A stretch of DNA of 64,000 nt, from positions 1 to 64,000 of the forward strand of contig JAGAAO010000035.1 of assembly GCA_017615275.1 (NCBI GenBank), read 5' to 3'. Positions 48,363-56,709 of the stretch are shown here, piece by piece. The translations under genes were made by a program, and so were the position numbers. Origin of the DNA: Butyrivibrio sp. (GTDB taxonomy: Bacteria > Bacillota > Clostridia > Lachnospirales > Lachnospiraceae). The first letter of the stretch is position 1, and each line of letters starts with the position of its first letter. The notes under the pieces were generated by a model. The model ran no database searches, had not been told where the DNA came from, and saw only the letters and a program-made list of their open reading frames with translations.

Positions 48363-51300
48363 ATGGCACAGAGAAATGATATTCACAAGGTACTTATCAT
48401 AGGTTCAGGTCCTATCGTTATCGGACAGGCCTGTGAATTTGACTATTCGGGAACTCAGGCTTGTAAGGCACTTAGAAGCCTTGGATATGAAATTGTTCTT
48501 GTTAATTCCAATCCGGCTACAATTATGACTGATCCGGAGATGGCTGACAGGACTTATATTGAACCTTTAAATGTGGAACGTGTAGCGGCTGTAATTGAAA
48601 AAGAAAGACCGGATGCCCTTTTGCCCAATTTGGGAGGACAGTCTGGTCTTAATTTGTGTTCAGAATTGTATAAAGCCGGTGTTCTTGATAAGTATGGTGT
48701 TAAGGTCATTGGTGTTCAGGTTGATGCTATCGAGAGAGGCGAGGATAGAACTGAGTTTAAGAAAACTATGGATATGCTGGGTATTGAGATGGCGAGATCC
48801 AAGGCCTGCTACAGCATAGAGGAAGCACTGGCGGAAGCGGATGAACTTGGGTATCCTGTCGTTCTCAGACCTGCTTATACAATGGGCGGCGCCGGTGGCG
48901 GTCTGGTTTACAATAAAGAAGAACTGCAAACCGTCTGTGCAAGAGGTCTTGCTGCATCCATTATCCATCAGGTTCTGGTTGAGGAATCAATCCTTGGCTG
49001 GGAGGAGTTGGAGCTTGAGGTAGTAAGAGATAAGGATAACAACATGATCACCGTATGCTTTATCGAGAATGTTGATCCTGTAGGTGTTCACACAGGTGAT
49101 TCTTTCTGTACAGCACCTATGCTCACAATAGATGAAAATCTGCAGAAAGAGCTTCAGCGTCAGGCATATAAGATTGTCGAGCATATCGGCGTCATTGGTG
49201 GAACTAATGTACAGTTCGCGCACGATCCTAAGACAGGAAGAATTGTTGTTATCGAGATTAATCCCCGTACATCAAGATCCTCGGCTCTTGCAAGTAAGGC
49301 AACAGGATTCCCGATTGCTCTGGTATCGGCTAAGCTTGCAACGGGACTTACCTTAGCTGAGCTTCCGGATTCAAAGTTTGGAACTCTTGATAAATATGTT
49401 CCTAACGGGGATTATGTTGTAGTTAAGTTTGCCCGTTGGGCATTTGAGAAATTCCATGGAGTAGAGGATAAGCTTGGCACACAGATGAGAGCTGTGGGCG
49501 AAGTTATGTCTATCGGTAAGAACTTCAAGGAGGCTTTCCAGAAGGCTATAAGATCTCTTGAGAAGGGAAGATACGGTCTTGGAAATGTGAAGAAATATGA
49601 GGAGATGGATAAGGAAGAACTTTTGCATCTTTTGAAGGATGCTTCCTCCGAGAGATATTTTCTTATATATGAAGCCTTCAAGAAGGGGATTACAGTTGAT
49701 GAGATATTCGACATAACCAAAGTTAAGCATTATTTCCTCAATGAGATAAAAGAGCTTGTAGACGAAGAGACAGCTATTGTCAAGGAGTTTAAGGGCAGCG
49801 TTCCTACTAAAGAAATCCTTATCAAGGCTAAAGAAGACGGCTTTGCAGATAAGTATTTATCGGGACTTCTTGGTGTCTCTGAGGATGATATCAGAAATAA
49901 GAGAGATGAGTATGGTCTTATAGAAAAGTGGGATGGCGTTCACGTATATGGAACGGACGGCGCTGCTTACTATTATTCAACATACAAGGCAGATGTAAAG
50001 CTTGAGAATCCAAAGGGAGACTCTGCAGCCGGTGCAAAGAAGATTATGATCCTTGGCGGCGGTCCCAACAGAATCGGACAGGGTATAGAGTTTGACTACT
50101 GCTGCGTTCATGCGGCCCTTGCGCTTAAAAAACTCGGCTTTGAGACTATCATTGTTAACTGCAATCCGGAGACGGTTTCTACTGATTATGACACCTCAGA
50201 TACTTTGTATTTTGAGCCTTTGACTTTGGAGGATGTTCTTCAGATATACAGAAAAGAAAAGCCTGTAGGCGTAATTGCGCAGTTTGGCGGACAGACGCCT
50301 CTTAATCTTGCTGCAAAACTTAAGGAAGAGGGCGTGAATATTCTTGGAACAACTCCCGAGGTTATTGATCTTGCAGAGGACAGAGATCAGTTCCGTATGA
50401 TGATGGAGAAGCTGGATATTCCCATGGCTGAGTCAGGAATGGCTTCTGATGTTGAAGGAGCAAAAGAGATAGCTGCAAGAATTGGTTATCCTGTAATGGT
50501 TCGTCCTTCCTTCGTTCTTGGTGGAAGAGGAATGGAAATCGTAAGGGATGAGGAGAGCATGGAAGGCTACATGAAGGCCGCTGTAGGTGTGACTCCCGAC
50601 AGGCCGATCCTGATAGACAGATTTTTACATAATGCACTTGAGTGCGAAGCAGATGCCATCAGCGATGGTGAGAGGGCATTTGTTCCTGCTGTTATGGAGC
50701 ATATCGAATTGGCAGGTATTCATTCAGGAGATTCGGCATGCATTGTGCCTTCAAAGCATATATCCGAGAAGCACTTAAAGACTATTGAGGAATATACACG
50801 TAAGATTGCTGTAGAAATGAATGTCGTAGGACTTATGAATATGCAGTATGCGATTGAGGATGATACTGTGTATGTGCTTGAAGCAAATCCGCGTGCATCA
50901 AGAACGGTGCCTCTGGTATCAAAGGTATGCGGAATAAAGATGGTGCCTATTGCTACAGATATCATTACTGCATCTCTTACAGGAAGAAAGTCACCTGTGC
51001 AGGAACTTATTGATAACAAGAAGACTACTGAACCGGAGTATTATGGCGTAAAAGAGGCTGTATTCCCCTTCAATATGTTCCCTGAGGTTGATCCGGTTCT
51101 CGGACCTGAAATGCGTTCTACAGGTGAGGTACTTGGACTGGCCAAAACTCCCGGTGAAGCATTCTTCAAGGCAGAGGAAGCTGCTAATGCAGCACTTCCG
51201 TTAGAAGGAGCCGTTCTCATTTCGCTTAATGATGAGGATAAGCCGTACGCAGCTGAGATAGCAGGGGCATTCATTAAGGAGAACTTTAAGATCTACGCAA

Positions 51301-51608
51301 CAGGTAAGACCTATGATATCATTACCGCTGCAGGCCTTGAGTCAACAAGAATTCTCAAGAACTATGAGGGCGGAAGGCCAAACGTCGAAGATCTCATAAA
51401 GAACGGCGATGTACAGCTTGTTATAAATACTCCTATCGGAAAAGGTGCAAAGTACGATGATGCTTACCTTCGCCGAGCAGCGATCAAGGCTCGCATTCCA
51501 TACATAACCACTGTTGCTGCAGCTAAGGCAGCAGCTCAAGGAATCAGTGAAGTGAAAATGGGAGGATGCGGAAACATTAAATCACTGCAAGAGTATTCCT
51601 GCGATTAA
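48363..51608 (+). CDS. carB: Carbamoyl-phosphate synthase large subunit
   Basis: A 1081-residue enzyme making carbamoyl phosphate from bicarbonate, ammonia and two ATP for arginine and pyrimidines. Both ATP-grasp halves are seen: HKVLIIGSGPIVIGQACEFD at the start and KIMILGGGPNRIGQGIEFDY at about 560, with VIEINPRTSRSSALASKATG and VLEANPRASRTVPLVSKVCG. The C-terminal MGS-like allosteric domain covers about 940-1081. The start at 48363 uses GGAGG (48353-48357); 48351 and a TTG at 48348 are in frame but inside or before that site. No carA lies next to it, which is unusual. Confidence 0.95.
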   Translation: MAQRNDIHKVLIIGSGPIVIGQACEFDYSGTQACKALRSLGYEIVLVNSNPATIMTDPEMADRTYIEPLNVERVAAVIEKERPDALLPNLGGQSGLNLCSELYKAGVLDKYGVKVIGVQVDAIERGEDRTEFKKTMDMLGIEMARSKACYSIEEALAEADELGYPVVLRPAYTMGGAGGGLVYNKEELQTVCARGLAASIIHQVLVEESILGWEELELEVVRDKDNNMITVCFIENVDPVGVHTGDSFCTAPMLTIDENLQKELQRQAYKIVEHIGVIGGTNVQFAHDPKTGRIVVIEINPRTSRSSALASKATGFPIALVSAKLATGLTLAELPDSKFGTLDKYVPNGDYVVVKFARWAFEKFHGVEDKLGTQMRAVGEVMSIGKNFKEAFQKAIRSLEKGRYGLGNVKKYEEMDKEELLHLLKDASSERYFLIYEAFKKGITVDEIFDITKVKHYFLNEIKELVDEETAIVKEFKGSVPTKEILIKAKEDGFADKYLSGLLGVSEDDIRNKRDEYGLIEKWDGVHVYGTDGAAYYYSTYKADVKLENPKGDSAAGAKKIMILGGGPNRIGQGIEFDYCCVHAALALKKLGFETIIVNCNPETVSTDYDTSDTLYFEPLTLEDVLQIYRKEKPVGVIAQFGGQTPLNLAAKLKEEGVNILGTTPEVIDLAEDRDQFRMMMEKLDIPMAESGMASDVEGAKEIAARIGYPVMVRPSFVLGGRGMEIVRDEESMEGYMKAAVGVTPDRPILIDRFLHNALECEADAISDGERAFVPAVMEHIELAGIHSGDSACIVPSKHISEKHLKTIEEYTRKIAVEMNVVGLMNMQYAIEDDTVYVLEANPRASRTVPLVSKVCGIKMVPIATDIITASLTGRKSPVQELIDNKKTTEPEYYGVKEAVFPFNMFPEVDPVLGPEMRSTGEVLGLAKTPGEAFFKAEEAANAALPLEGAVLISLNDEDKPYAAEIAGAFIKENFKIYATGKTYDIITAAGLESTRILKNYEGGRPNVEDLIKNGDVQLVINTPIGKGAKYDDAYLRRAAIKARIPYITTVAAAKAAAQGISEVKMGGCGNIKSLQEYSCD

Positions 51609-51687
51609 CGGTATATATAAAATGATTATAGTTTCCCTAAACTCAAATAGGATTTTTATTCTTTTATTTAGGGAGGAGAGTTTAGAG

Positions 51688-51860
51688 ATGAAGAAAAAAA
51701 TCGTAAGTATTGCGCTTTCGGCAGTGCTGGCATTGATGATGAGCTTGCAGCGCTCGGATATAAGCTCACAGAAGATCAAACTTATAAGGTGACCTGTAAC
51801 GGAAATAACGGACGTCCCCACAGTCCTTCAGTAAGTATCTATCAGGTGGTTGCAAGATGA
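51688..51860 (+). pseudogene. Internally deleted secreted-protein gene
   Basis: GGGAGGAG (51671-51678) and ATG 51688 start a clear signal peptide (MKKKIVSIALSAVLALMMSL), but the frame then ends within 34 codons. In another frame from 51738, DELAALGYKLTEDQTYKVTC followed by NGRPHSPSVSIYQVVAR to TGA 51860 looks like the ordered C-terminus of an extracellular protein. The body is missing, so this is another start-plus-tail remnant; the protein family cannot be named. Confidence 0.6.
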
Positions 51861-51927
51861 TGTAAGGATGCTATAATCAGATAGTCAATTATGAAAAAAG
51901 TTATTTTGTCAGAGGGGGAAAGTTAAT

Positions 51928-52713
51928 ATGAAATCACCTGCAGAAATCGCATCTAAGTATGAAGTTGTGGGAAAGGGGAAGACAGAAGGTAAGCTCTTGC
52001 AGACATTTGTGCTTGCCATACTTGCCGGCGCATTCATTGCTCTGGGAGGTCTCGGAAGCCAGATAGCATCAAGCTGCGCACCCGATCCGTCAACAGGAAG
52101 GGTTATCAGTTCAGTTGTGTTCCCTATTGGCCTGTTTATGGTGCTTGTAGGTGGAGCAGAGCTTTTTACCGGTAACTGCCTTATCACAATTCCTGTTTTA
52201 TCCAAGAAGGCTACAGTAAAAGGAATGCTCAGAAACTGGATAATAGTCTACTTCGGCAATATGGTCGGAGGTTTTCTGATTGCGGCGCTTGCTGCTTTCA
52301 GTCACATATATTCTTTTAACGACGGAAATCTCGCCGCGCAGGTAGTCAACACGGCTGTCACCAAGTCTTCAATTTCATTCGGAGATGCTTTTTTGAGAGG
52401 TATTCTTTGCAATGTTCTTGTTTGCATGGCTGTTTGGTGCTCTTTTGCAGCAGATGAGCTTGCCGGCAAGGTGTTTGCTCTTTGGCTTCCTGTAATGCTG
52501 TTTATAATTTGCGGTTTTGAGCACTGTGTTGCCAATATGTACTTTATTCCCGCGGGATTTTTGGCATCCTATGTCCATGGCATTTCAGGAGAGGGATTGT
52601 CTTTGATCGGATTTTTTGTTACAAACCTAATCCCTGTTACACTGGGCAATATCGTAGGCGGAGGCATCTGCGTCGGAGCTGCCTACCACCTGATCTATCT
52701 GAAGAAAGACTGA
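51928..52713 (+). CDS. Formate/nitrite transporter (FNT) channel
   Basis: A 261-residue membrane protein with six segments. FNT signatures are MVLVGGAELFTGNCLI and DAFLRGILCNVLVCMAVWCS; the central His is in CGFEHCVANMYFIPAG. The product would pass formate, nitrite or hydrosulphide as a pentamer. Formate export fits a fermenting anaerobe. AGAGGGGGAAAG precedes the ATG. It is monocistronic, with a terminator about 130 bp downstream. Confidence 0.88.
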   Translation: MKSPAEIASKYEVVGKGKTEGKLLQTFVLAILAGAFIALGGLGSQIASSCAPDPSTGRVISSVVFPIGLFMVLVGGAELFTGNCLITIPVLSKKATVKGMLRNWIIVYFGNMVGGFLIAALAAFSHIYSFNDGNLAAQVVNTAVTKSSISFGDAFLRGILCNVLVCMAVWCSFAADELAGKVFALWLPVMLFIICGFEHCVANMYFIPAGFLASYVHGISGEGLSLIGFFVTNLIPVTLGNIVGGGICVGAAYHLIYLKKD

Positions 52714-52839
52714 GCTTGAGGATGATATGCGACTGTTGCGTCTTGAAAAGCGGTTGTTATATTCGGATAAACTGTTCTGTATTTGAGGATCAGATGTTGT
52801 ATTGGGATAGAGTATTGTCCTATAGAAGAAAATATGCGG

Positions 52840-52868
52840 AGGCATGGCTGAAAGGCTGTGCCTTTTTT
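52840..52868 (+). terminator. Terminator after the FNT gene
   Basis: AGGCATGGC (52840-52848) pairs with GCTGTGCCT (52855-52863) with wobble pairs, then six T. The 127 bp before it hold only AT-rich sequence with no gene. Confidence 0.75.
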
Positions 52869-52920
52869 ATTTAATAGATATTTTTCTGAAATTCTATCAA
52901 ATAAAAAGCGCTCCGCTATG

Positions 52921-52975
52921 GATGCGCAGCTCGCGGAATGGTAGATAATTGCTTCGCAATACCGCGCCTAGCGCG
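52921..52975. repeat. Dispersed dyad repeat, copy A
   Basis: GATGCGCAGCTCGC, then GATAATTGCTTCGCAATACC and CGCGCC, matches the copy at 59562-59613 over about 55 bp with scattered changes. CGCGG/CCGCG arms can pair. It lies between the FNT terminator and array 3. No transposase is near. Confidence 0.7.
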
Positions 52976-53019
52976 AGAATGTCGCAAGCGGCATTCTTTG
53001 TTCTTGCTCTGCGTTTGCT

Positions 53020-53295
53020 CCTGTTGGAAATACATCTTGTGGTTTTTTCAACAGGCTGGAATTTGGGAGATCTCCTGTTTGAATTGTGCTTTTTTGGAAT
53101 CTCAACAGTGAGAAAACGAGACATTTCCCTGTTGTGTTTTGTGATTTTCGGAATCTCAACAGGGAGAAAGCGAGATATTTCCCTGTTGCGTTTTGAGATT
53201 TCGGAATCCCAACAGGAAGAAAGCGAGATATTTCCCTGTTGTATTTTGCGATTTCCGGAATTCCAACAGGCAAAAGCGAGATATTTTCCCTGTTG
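53020..53295. repeat. Tandem dyad-repeat array 3 (54-bp period)
   Basis: CAACAG(G) lies at 53049, 53103, 53157, 53210 and 53264, and CCTGTTG (or CCTGTTT) at 53020, 53074, 53128, 53182, 53235 and 53289: steps of 54 bp with a single 53. Units are CAACAGGG, core AGAAAGCGAGATATTT, CCCTGTTG (32 bp), then a 21-22-bp spacer with shared GATTT and GGAAT. Open frames on both strands have 18-residue periodicity, but the 53-bp unit shifts them. The array fills most of the gap before the SPFH gene. Confidence 0.92.
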
Positions 53296-53359
53296 GAATC
53301 TGGATATCTGCAATATCAATAGGATAGAGATATAAATTTCGAAGCATTTACGAAAGATG

Positions 53360-53396
53360 TTGACAAAAAGAATCTAAGTGATATCATAATGATATC
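53360..53396 (+). promoter_or_regulatory. Promoter and 17-bp operator before the SPFH/RHH pair
   Basis: TTGACA (53360-53365) has TATCAT (53382-53387) 16 bp on. GATATCAT-A-ATGATATC (53380-53396) is a perfect palindrome covering the -10, which fits repression by a dimer or tetramer such as the ribbon-helix-helix protein at 54489. Confidence 0.6.
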
Positions 53397-53457
53397 AAAT
53401 AAATACAACGTATTTTCAATGCGTTGCGCAACATTACAATCAGTGGAGGGTTTTGTG

Positions 53458-54489
53458 ATGAATGAACAGATCAATGAAAAAATCTTAACCGGAAAGAAGA
53501 ACGGAGGAGCAATGCTTGTGCTTCTGTGCGTTCTGTATATTGTTTCCATAGTGGGAATCATGATGATCGGAGCCGGAGATTACGGCGCTATCGGAGGTAT
53601 AGGGATTCTGCTGTGCATACTTTATATTCTGTTTGGATGGATTGGATTTCTCGGTCTTAAAACTTTGAAACCCGGTGAAGCTCTTGTACTTACATTGTTT
53701 GGTAAATACGTAGGAACTTTGAAGGGCGACGGATTCTTCTTTGTAAATCCTTTTTGCATCGCGTTCAATCCTGCTGCAGATACAAAGCTTGAGCAGAGCG
53801 GTGATACATCGGATACCAAGACTGCAAATGTGATCAGTACACAGATATCTTTAAATACACAGCTTCGCATGCCTAACAAGAAGATTTCTCTTAAGGTTAT
53901 GACACTCAGCAACTCACGTCAGAAGGTAAACGATGTACTTGGTAATCCTATCGAGATCGCGGTTGCTGTTATGTGGAAGGTTACAGATACGGCAAAGGCT
54001 GTATTTGCAGTAGATAACTACAAAGAATATCTTTCACTTCAGTGCGACAGTGCTGTACGAAACGTAGTAAAGCTCTATCCTTACGATGTATGTGAGAATG
54101 TAGATACAACAGGTGACGGAAAGGCTGATGACGGAAGCCTCAGAGGCTCGACGGAAATTGTTGCCAACCGTATTAAGGAAGAAATACAGGAAAAAGTTAC
54201 GGATGCCGGAATTGAGATTGTTGATGCAAGGATCACATATCTTGCGTATGCACCTGAAATTGCACAGGCAATGCTTCAGAGACAGCAGGCAGCTGCAGTT
54301 GTAGATGCAAGAAAATATATCGTTGACGGAGCGGTTGGAATGGTTGAGATGGCTCTTAACCGTCTGAATGAAAAAGAGATTGTCGATCTCGATGAGGAGC
54401 GTAAGGCAGCTATGGTATCAAATCTCCTCGTTGTTCTGTGCGGCAATCACGACGCACAGCCTGTAGTTAACTCAGGAAGTTTGTACTAA
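53458..54489 (+). CDS. SPFH/band-7 domain membrane protein
   Basis: A 343-residue protein. Two N-terminal membrane segments (about 17-37 and 42-62) precede a band-7 domain (70-270, LKPGEALVLTLFGKYVGTLK, then AVMWKVTDTAKAVFAV) and a helical, Gln/Ala-rich region (APEIAQAMLQRQQAAAVVDA). Such flotillin/YqiK-like proteins form membrane microdomain scaffolds. The start at 53458 uses GGAGGG (53445-53450). The last base of its stop overlaps the RHH start (TAATG). Confidence 0.83.
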   Translation: MNEQINEKILTGKKNGGAMLVLLCVLYIVSIVGIMMIGAGDYGAIGGIGILLCILYILFGWIGFLGLKTLKPGEALVLTLFGKYVGTLKGDGFFFVNPFCIAFNPAADTKLEQSGDTSDTKTANVISTQISLNTQLRMPNKKISLKVMTLSNSRQKVNDVLGNPIEIAVAVMWKVTDTAKAVFAVDNYKEYLSLQCDSAVRNVVKLYPYDVCENVDTTGDGKADDGSLRGSTEIVANRIKEEIQEKVTDAGIEIVDARITYLAYAPEIAQAMLQRQQAAAVVDARKYIVDGAVGMVEMALNRLNEKEIVDLDEERKAAMVSNLLVVLCGNHDAQPVVNSGSLY

Positions 54490-54686
54490 TGGCTGAGAAA
54501 AAGCAAGTACCGCTTAGGCTGAATGAAAAGTTATACAATGCCATTGCTGCCTGGGCAGAAGATGACTTTCGTTCGGTGAACGGACAGATAGAATATCTTT
54601 TGACAGAATGTGTCAAGCAGCGTAAAAAAGACGGGAAATATGTATCACAGAATTTGGATGAACCTCCGGAATTCGATATAAAGTAA
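54489..54686 (+). CDS. Arc-like ribbon-helix-helix protein
   Basis: A 65-residue protein: KQVPLRLNEKLYNAIAAWAE has the beta strand and first helix of RHH domains, FRSVNGQIEYLLTECVKQR the second helix (SVNGQIE resembles the Arc SxNxEI motif). The tail is acidic. It should bind DNA as a dimer of dimers. Translationally joined to the SPFH gene, it may repress the promoter palindrome at 53380-53396. Confidence 0.8.
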   Translation: MAEKKQVPLRLNEKLYNAIAAWAEDDFRSVNGQIEYLLTECVKQRKKDGKYVSQNLDEPPEFDIK

Positions 54687-54705
54687 AAAGCTTCAAACAC
54701 AAAGA

Positions 54706-54744
54706 AACCTGCCGCACGGACATAAGTGTGTGGCAGGTTTTTTG
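54706..54744. terminator. Terminator between convergent genes
   Basis: AAACCTGCCGCAC (54706-54718) pairs with GTGTGGCAGGTTT (54727-54739), followed on the plus strand by TTTTT. It may work for both the RHH gene and, less well, the minus-strand NudC gene. Confidence 0.85.
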
Positions 54745-54754
54745 TGTTTAATAG

Positions 54755-55633
54755 CTATATTATTTTGCCTTCTTTGAACATTTTCATCATCTCATTGGTC
54801 AAGCTGTACTCAAGAGGCTGGAGCTCGACATCTTCGGGAGAGAGCCAGCTCGCGAATCTAAGTTCGCCTTGATCCATGGTTATTTCACGCTTTCCTGTGA
54901 CGTCGCAGAAGAAACCTACAAGAATATCGCTTGCGATGCCCCAGGGCTGTGATTTGTAGTAGCGTATATTTGTGACGGTAAGACCAACTTCTTCCATAAC
55001 TTCGCGGCTTACGGTCTCTTCAAGAGTTTCACCGATCTCGGTAAATCCGGCAACAAGGGCGTTGTGACCGTAACCAGTCTTGTATTTTGTAAGAAGTAGC
55101 TTACCTGCTTCTTTGTCGATCACGCCTATTATCACTGCGGGATTGATCCTTGGATAGATTATGTTTCCGCATTTGGGACATATCATGGCGCGTTCTTTGG
55201 TAGAATGCTTATTTTCGGCGCCGCATCTTCCGCAAAACTTTGTTACCATGTACCATTCCGCCAGCTGATATGCTGTAAAGGCGGCATATACGTAAGTTTT
55301 GGGATAAAAGTATGAATTTCTGTATGTTCTGAAAATATTGAATTCATACGAGGAAACCGCAGAAGCATTTAAGCTCAATAAACTCTTATCTTCAGCATCT
55401 GTAAGCAGCAAGAAGAACTCCTCACCATCTATTGTAAAAAGATAAGTGAGCTTTTCTTTTTCAAGTCCTGAAAAATCCTTATAGCGCGGAAAAGAAATCT
55501 CTTTGGTATCTTCGTTTAGATTACCTAAGAGATTTTTTTCTTTGGAAAAAACTAATATTATGGATCCGTCTGTCGGATTCTTGGACGGATCGTAGTGATT
55601 ATCAAGCTTTGATGGTGAAATATCCTGTATCAT
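54755..55633 (-). CDS. nudC: NAD(+) diphosphatase-like Nudix enzyme (also RNA deNADding)
   Basis: A 292-residue protein of NudC type. After an N-terminal domain comes a zinc ribbon FCGRCGAENK ... MICPKCGN, then the Nudix domain with LVAGFTEIGETLEETVSREV and MEEVGL, and the NudC-specific SQPWGIASDIL (family SQPWPFPxS) that defines NADH/NAD-capped RNA specificity. It cleaves NAD(H) to NMN and AMP. The start at 55633 follows GAAAGG; a GTG at 55654 lacks a site. It is 28 bp downstream of the AraC gene. Confidence 0.88.
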   Translation of the reverse strand: MIQDISPSKLDNHYDPSKNPTDGSIILVFSKEKNLLGNLNEDTKEISFPRYKDFSGLEKEKLTYLFTIDGEEFFLLLTDAEDKSLLSLNASAVSSYEFNIFRTYRNSYFYPKTYVYAAFTAYQLAEWYMVTKFCGRCGAENKHSTKERAMICPKCGNIIYPRINPAVIIGVIDKEAGKLLLTKYKTGYGHNALVAGFTEIGETLEETVSREVMEEVGLTVTNIRYYKSQPWGIASDILVGFFCDVTGKREITMDQGELRFASWLSPEDVELQPLEYSLTNEMMKMFKEGKII

Positions 55634-55660
55634 TTTATACCTTTCGGATGTCACATTGAT

Positions 55661-56554
55661 TTAAGGAACTAGGTCGTGTGAGTAGAGACCTTGGTATTCC
55701 TTGGGAGACATGCCGTATTCTTTTTTGAATGCTTTAAAGAAACTTGAATAGTCTCTGAAACCAAACTTTTCATAGGTTCCCGTAATACTTGCTCCGCCTG
55801 TGATGGCGTTTCGGCATTCATCAAGGCGCTTTTTGATTATGTACTGATGAAGCGATATTCCGAGAGTATCCTTGAATAAGTGGGCGACATAGTACTTGCT
55901 TATAAAGAATTTGCCCGCTATGTCGTCGAGTGTAAGCGACTCCTCGATATTTCCTTCTATATAAGATATAATATTCTGGAAAAGAGTCATCTCGTCGTGA
56001 GAACTCTTCATATTTTCTTCGTCGTAGACTATTCTGTTGATGGTGAGGATGAGGTCGCACAGGCACAGGTGTCTGAAAGCGGCGCTTCCGTATCTCTCAC
56101 TTGAAATCTCTTCGAGAAGGCGAAGGAATTTCGACTCAACCATGTGGAACTGAGCGGGTGTAAGGTGGTAGATAAACTTATGGAAAGCCTCTGCCTTCTG
56201 TATCAGGTACATGTAGTCAACCGATTCCTGCATAAGCCTGTTACAGCAGTCTTTACTTATCCAGAAAAGGAAACGCCTGTAGTTTATCTCCGGATTGTTC
56301 ATCAGAGCGTGATGAAGTATTCCGGGAGGAACCAGCATCAGGTCGCCCGGAGACATCTTGTACCTTGTAACGGAATCTTCGGAATTGAATATTTCCATTG
56401 TTACATCGCCCTCAATGAAAAGGTAACATTCATAATAATCGTGGGCGTGCGGTTTCAAGGTCGTAAAATCCTTGTCGGAGTAGTAGTAGACCTCGAAATC
56501 CGAAGATACCATGTATTGTCTTGTGTTAAATGATGATCTTAATTTATTTTTCAT
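55661..56554 (-). CDS. AraC-family regulator with cupin sensor
   Basis: A 297-residue regulator. The N-terminal cupin has LKPHAHDYYECYLFIEGDV (ligand-binding barrel), and the C-terminal AraC domain (about 190-290) holds SLTLDDIAGKFFISKYYVAH and YEKFGFRDYSSFFKAFKKEY. It diverges from uxuA with a 155-bp spacer, so a sugar-acid-responsive activator of the glucuronate/mannonate genes is likely. No strong ribosome site precedes its ATG, so its level is probably low. Confidence 0.85.
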   Translation of the reverse strand: MKNKLRSSFNTRQYMVSSDFEVYYYSDKDFTTLKPHAHDYYECYLFIEGDVTMEIFNSEDSVTRYKMSPGDLMLVPPGILHHALMNNPEINYRRFLFWISKDCCNRLMQESVDYMYLIQKAEAFHKFIYHLTPAQFHMVESKFLRLLEEISSERYGSAAFRHLCLCDLILTINRIVYDEENMKSSHDEMTLFQNIISYIEGNIEESLTLDDIAGKFFISKYYVAHLFKDTLGISLHQYIIKKRLDECRNAITGGASITGTYEKFGFRDYSSFFKAFKKEYGMSPKEYQGLYSHDLVP

Positions 56555-56648
56555 AACTACATAATAACTACCTGGGGCAATTTTTGCAAGGTATGAAACA
56601 AAATATTCAATTCTAATTTCAATGTTAAATCTCTATTGTATAAGTATG

Positions 56649-56671
56649 CCGAATATTATAATTCTATTCGG
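56649..56671 (+). promoter_or_regulatory. uxuA promoter -10 inside a 23-bp dyad
   Basis: CCGAATA (56649-56655) and TATTCGG (56665-56671) are perfect inverted arms, and a consensus TATAAT (56657-56662) lies between them. A protein bound here would cover the -10, so a repressor is more likely than the AraC activator. The -35 (TTGTAT, 56636) is poor. Confidence 0.6.
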
Positions 56672-56709
56672 TTGTTGTGTTTTTTTAGACGAAGGGAGAG
56701 TTATCAATA

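Noticed and set aside
52949-53335. Open frames on both strands across array 3
   Set aside because: Same reasoning: periodic repeats without stops, no ribosome site, and a frame change at the 53-bp unit. A structural repeat explains it better.
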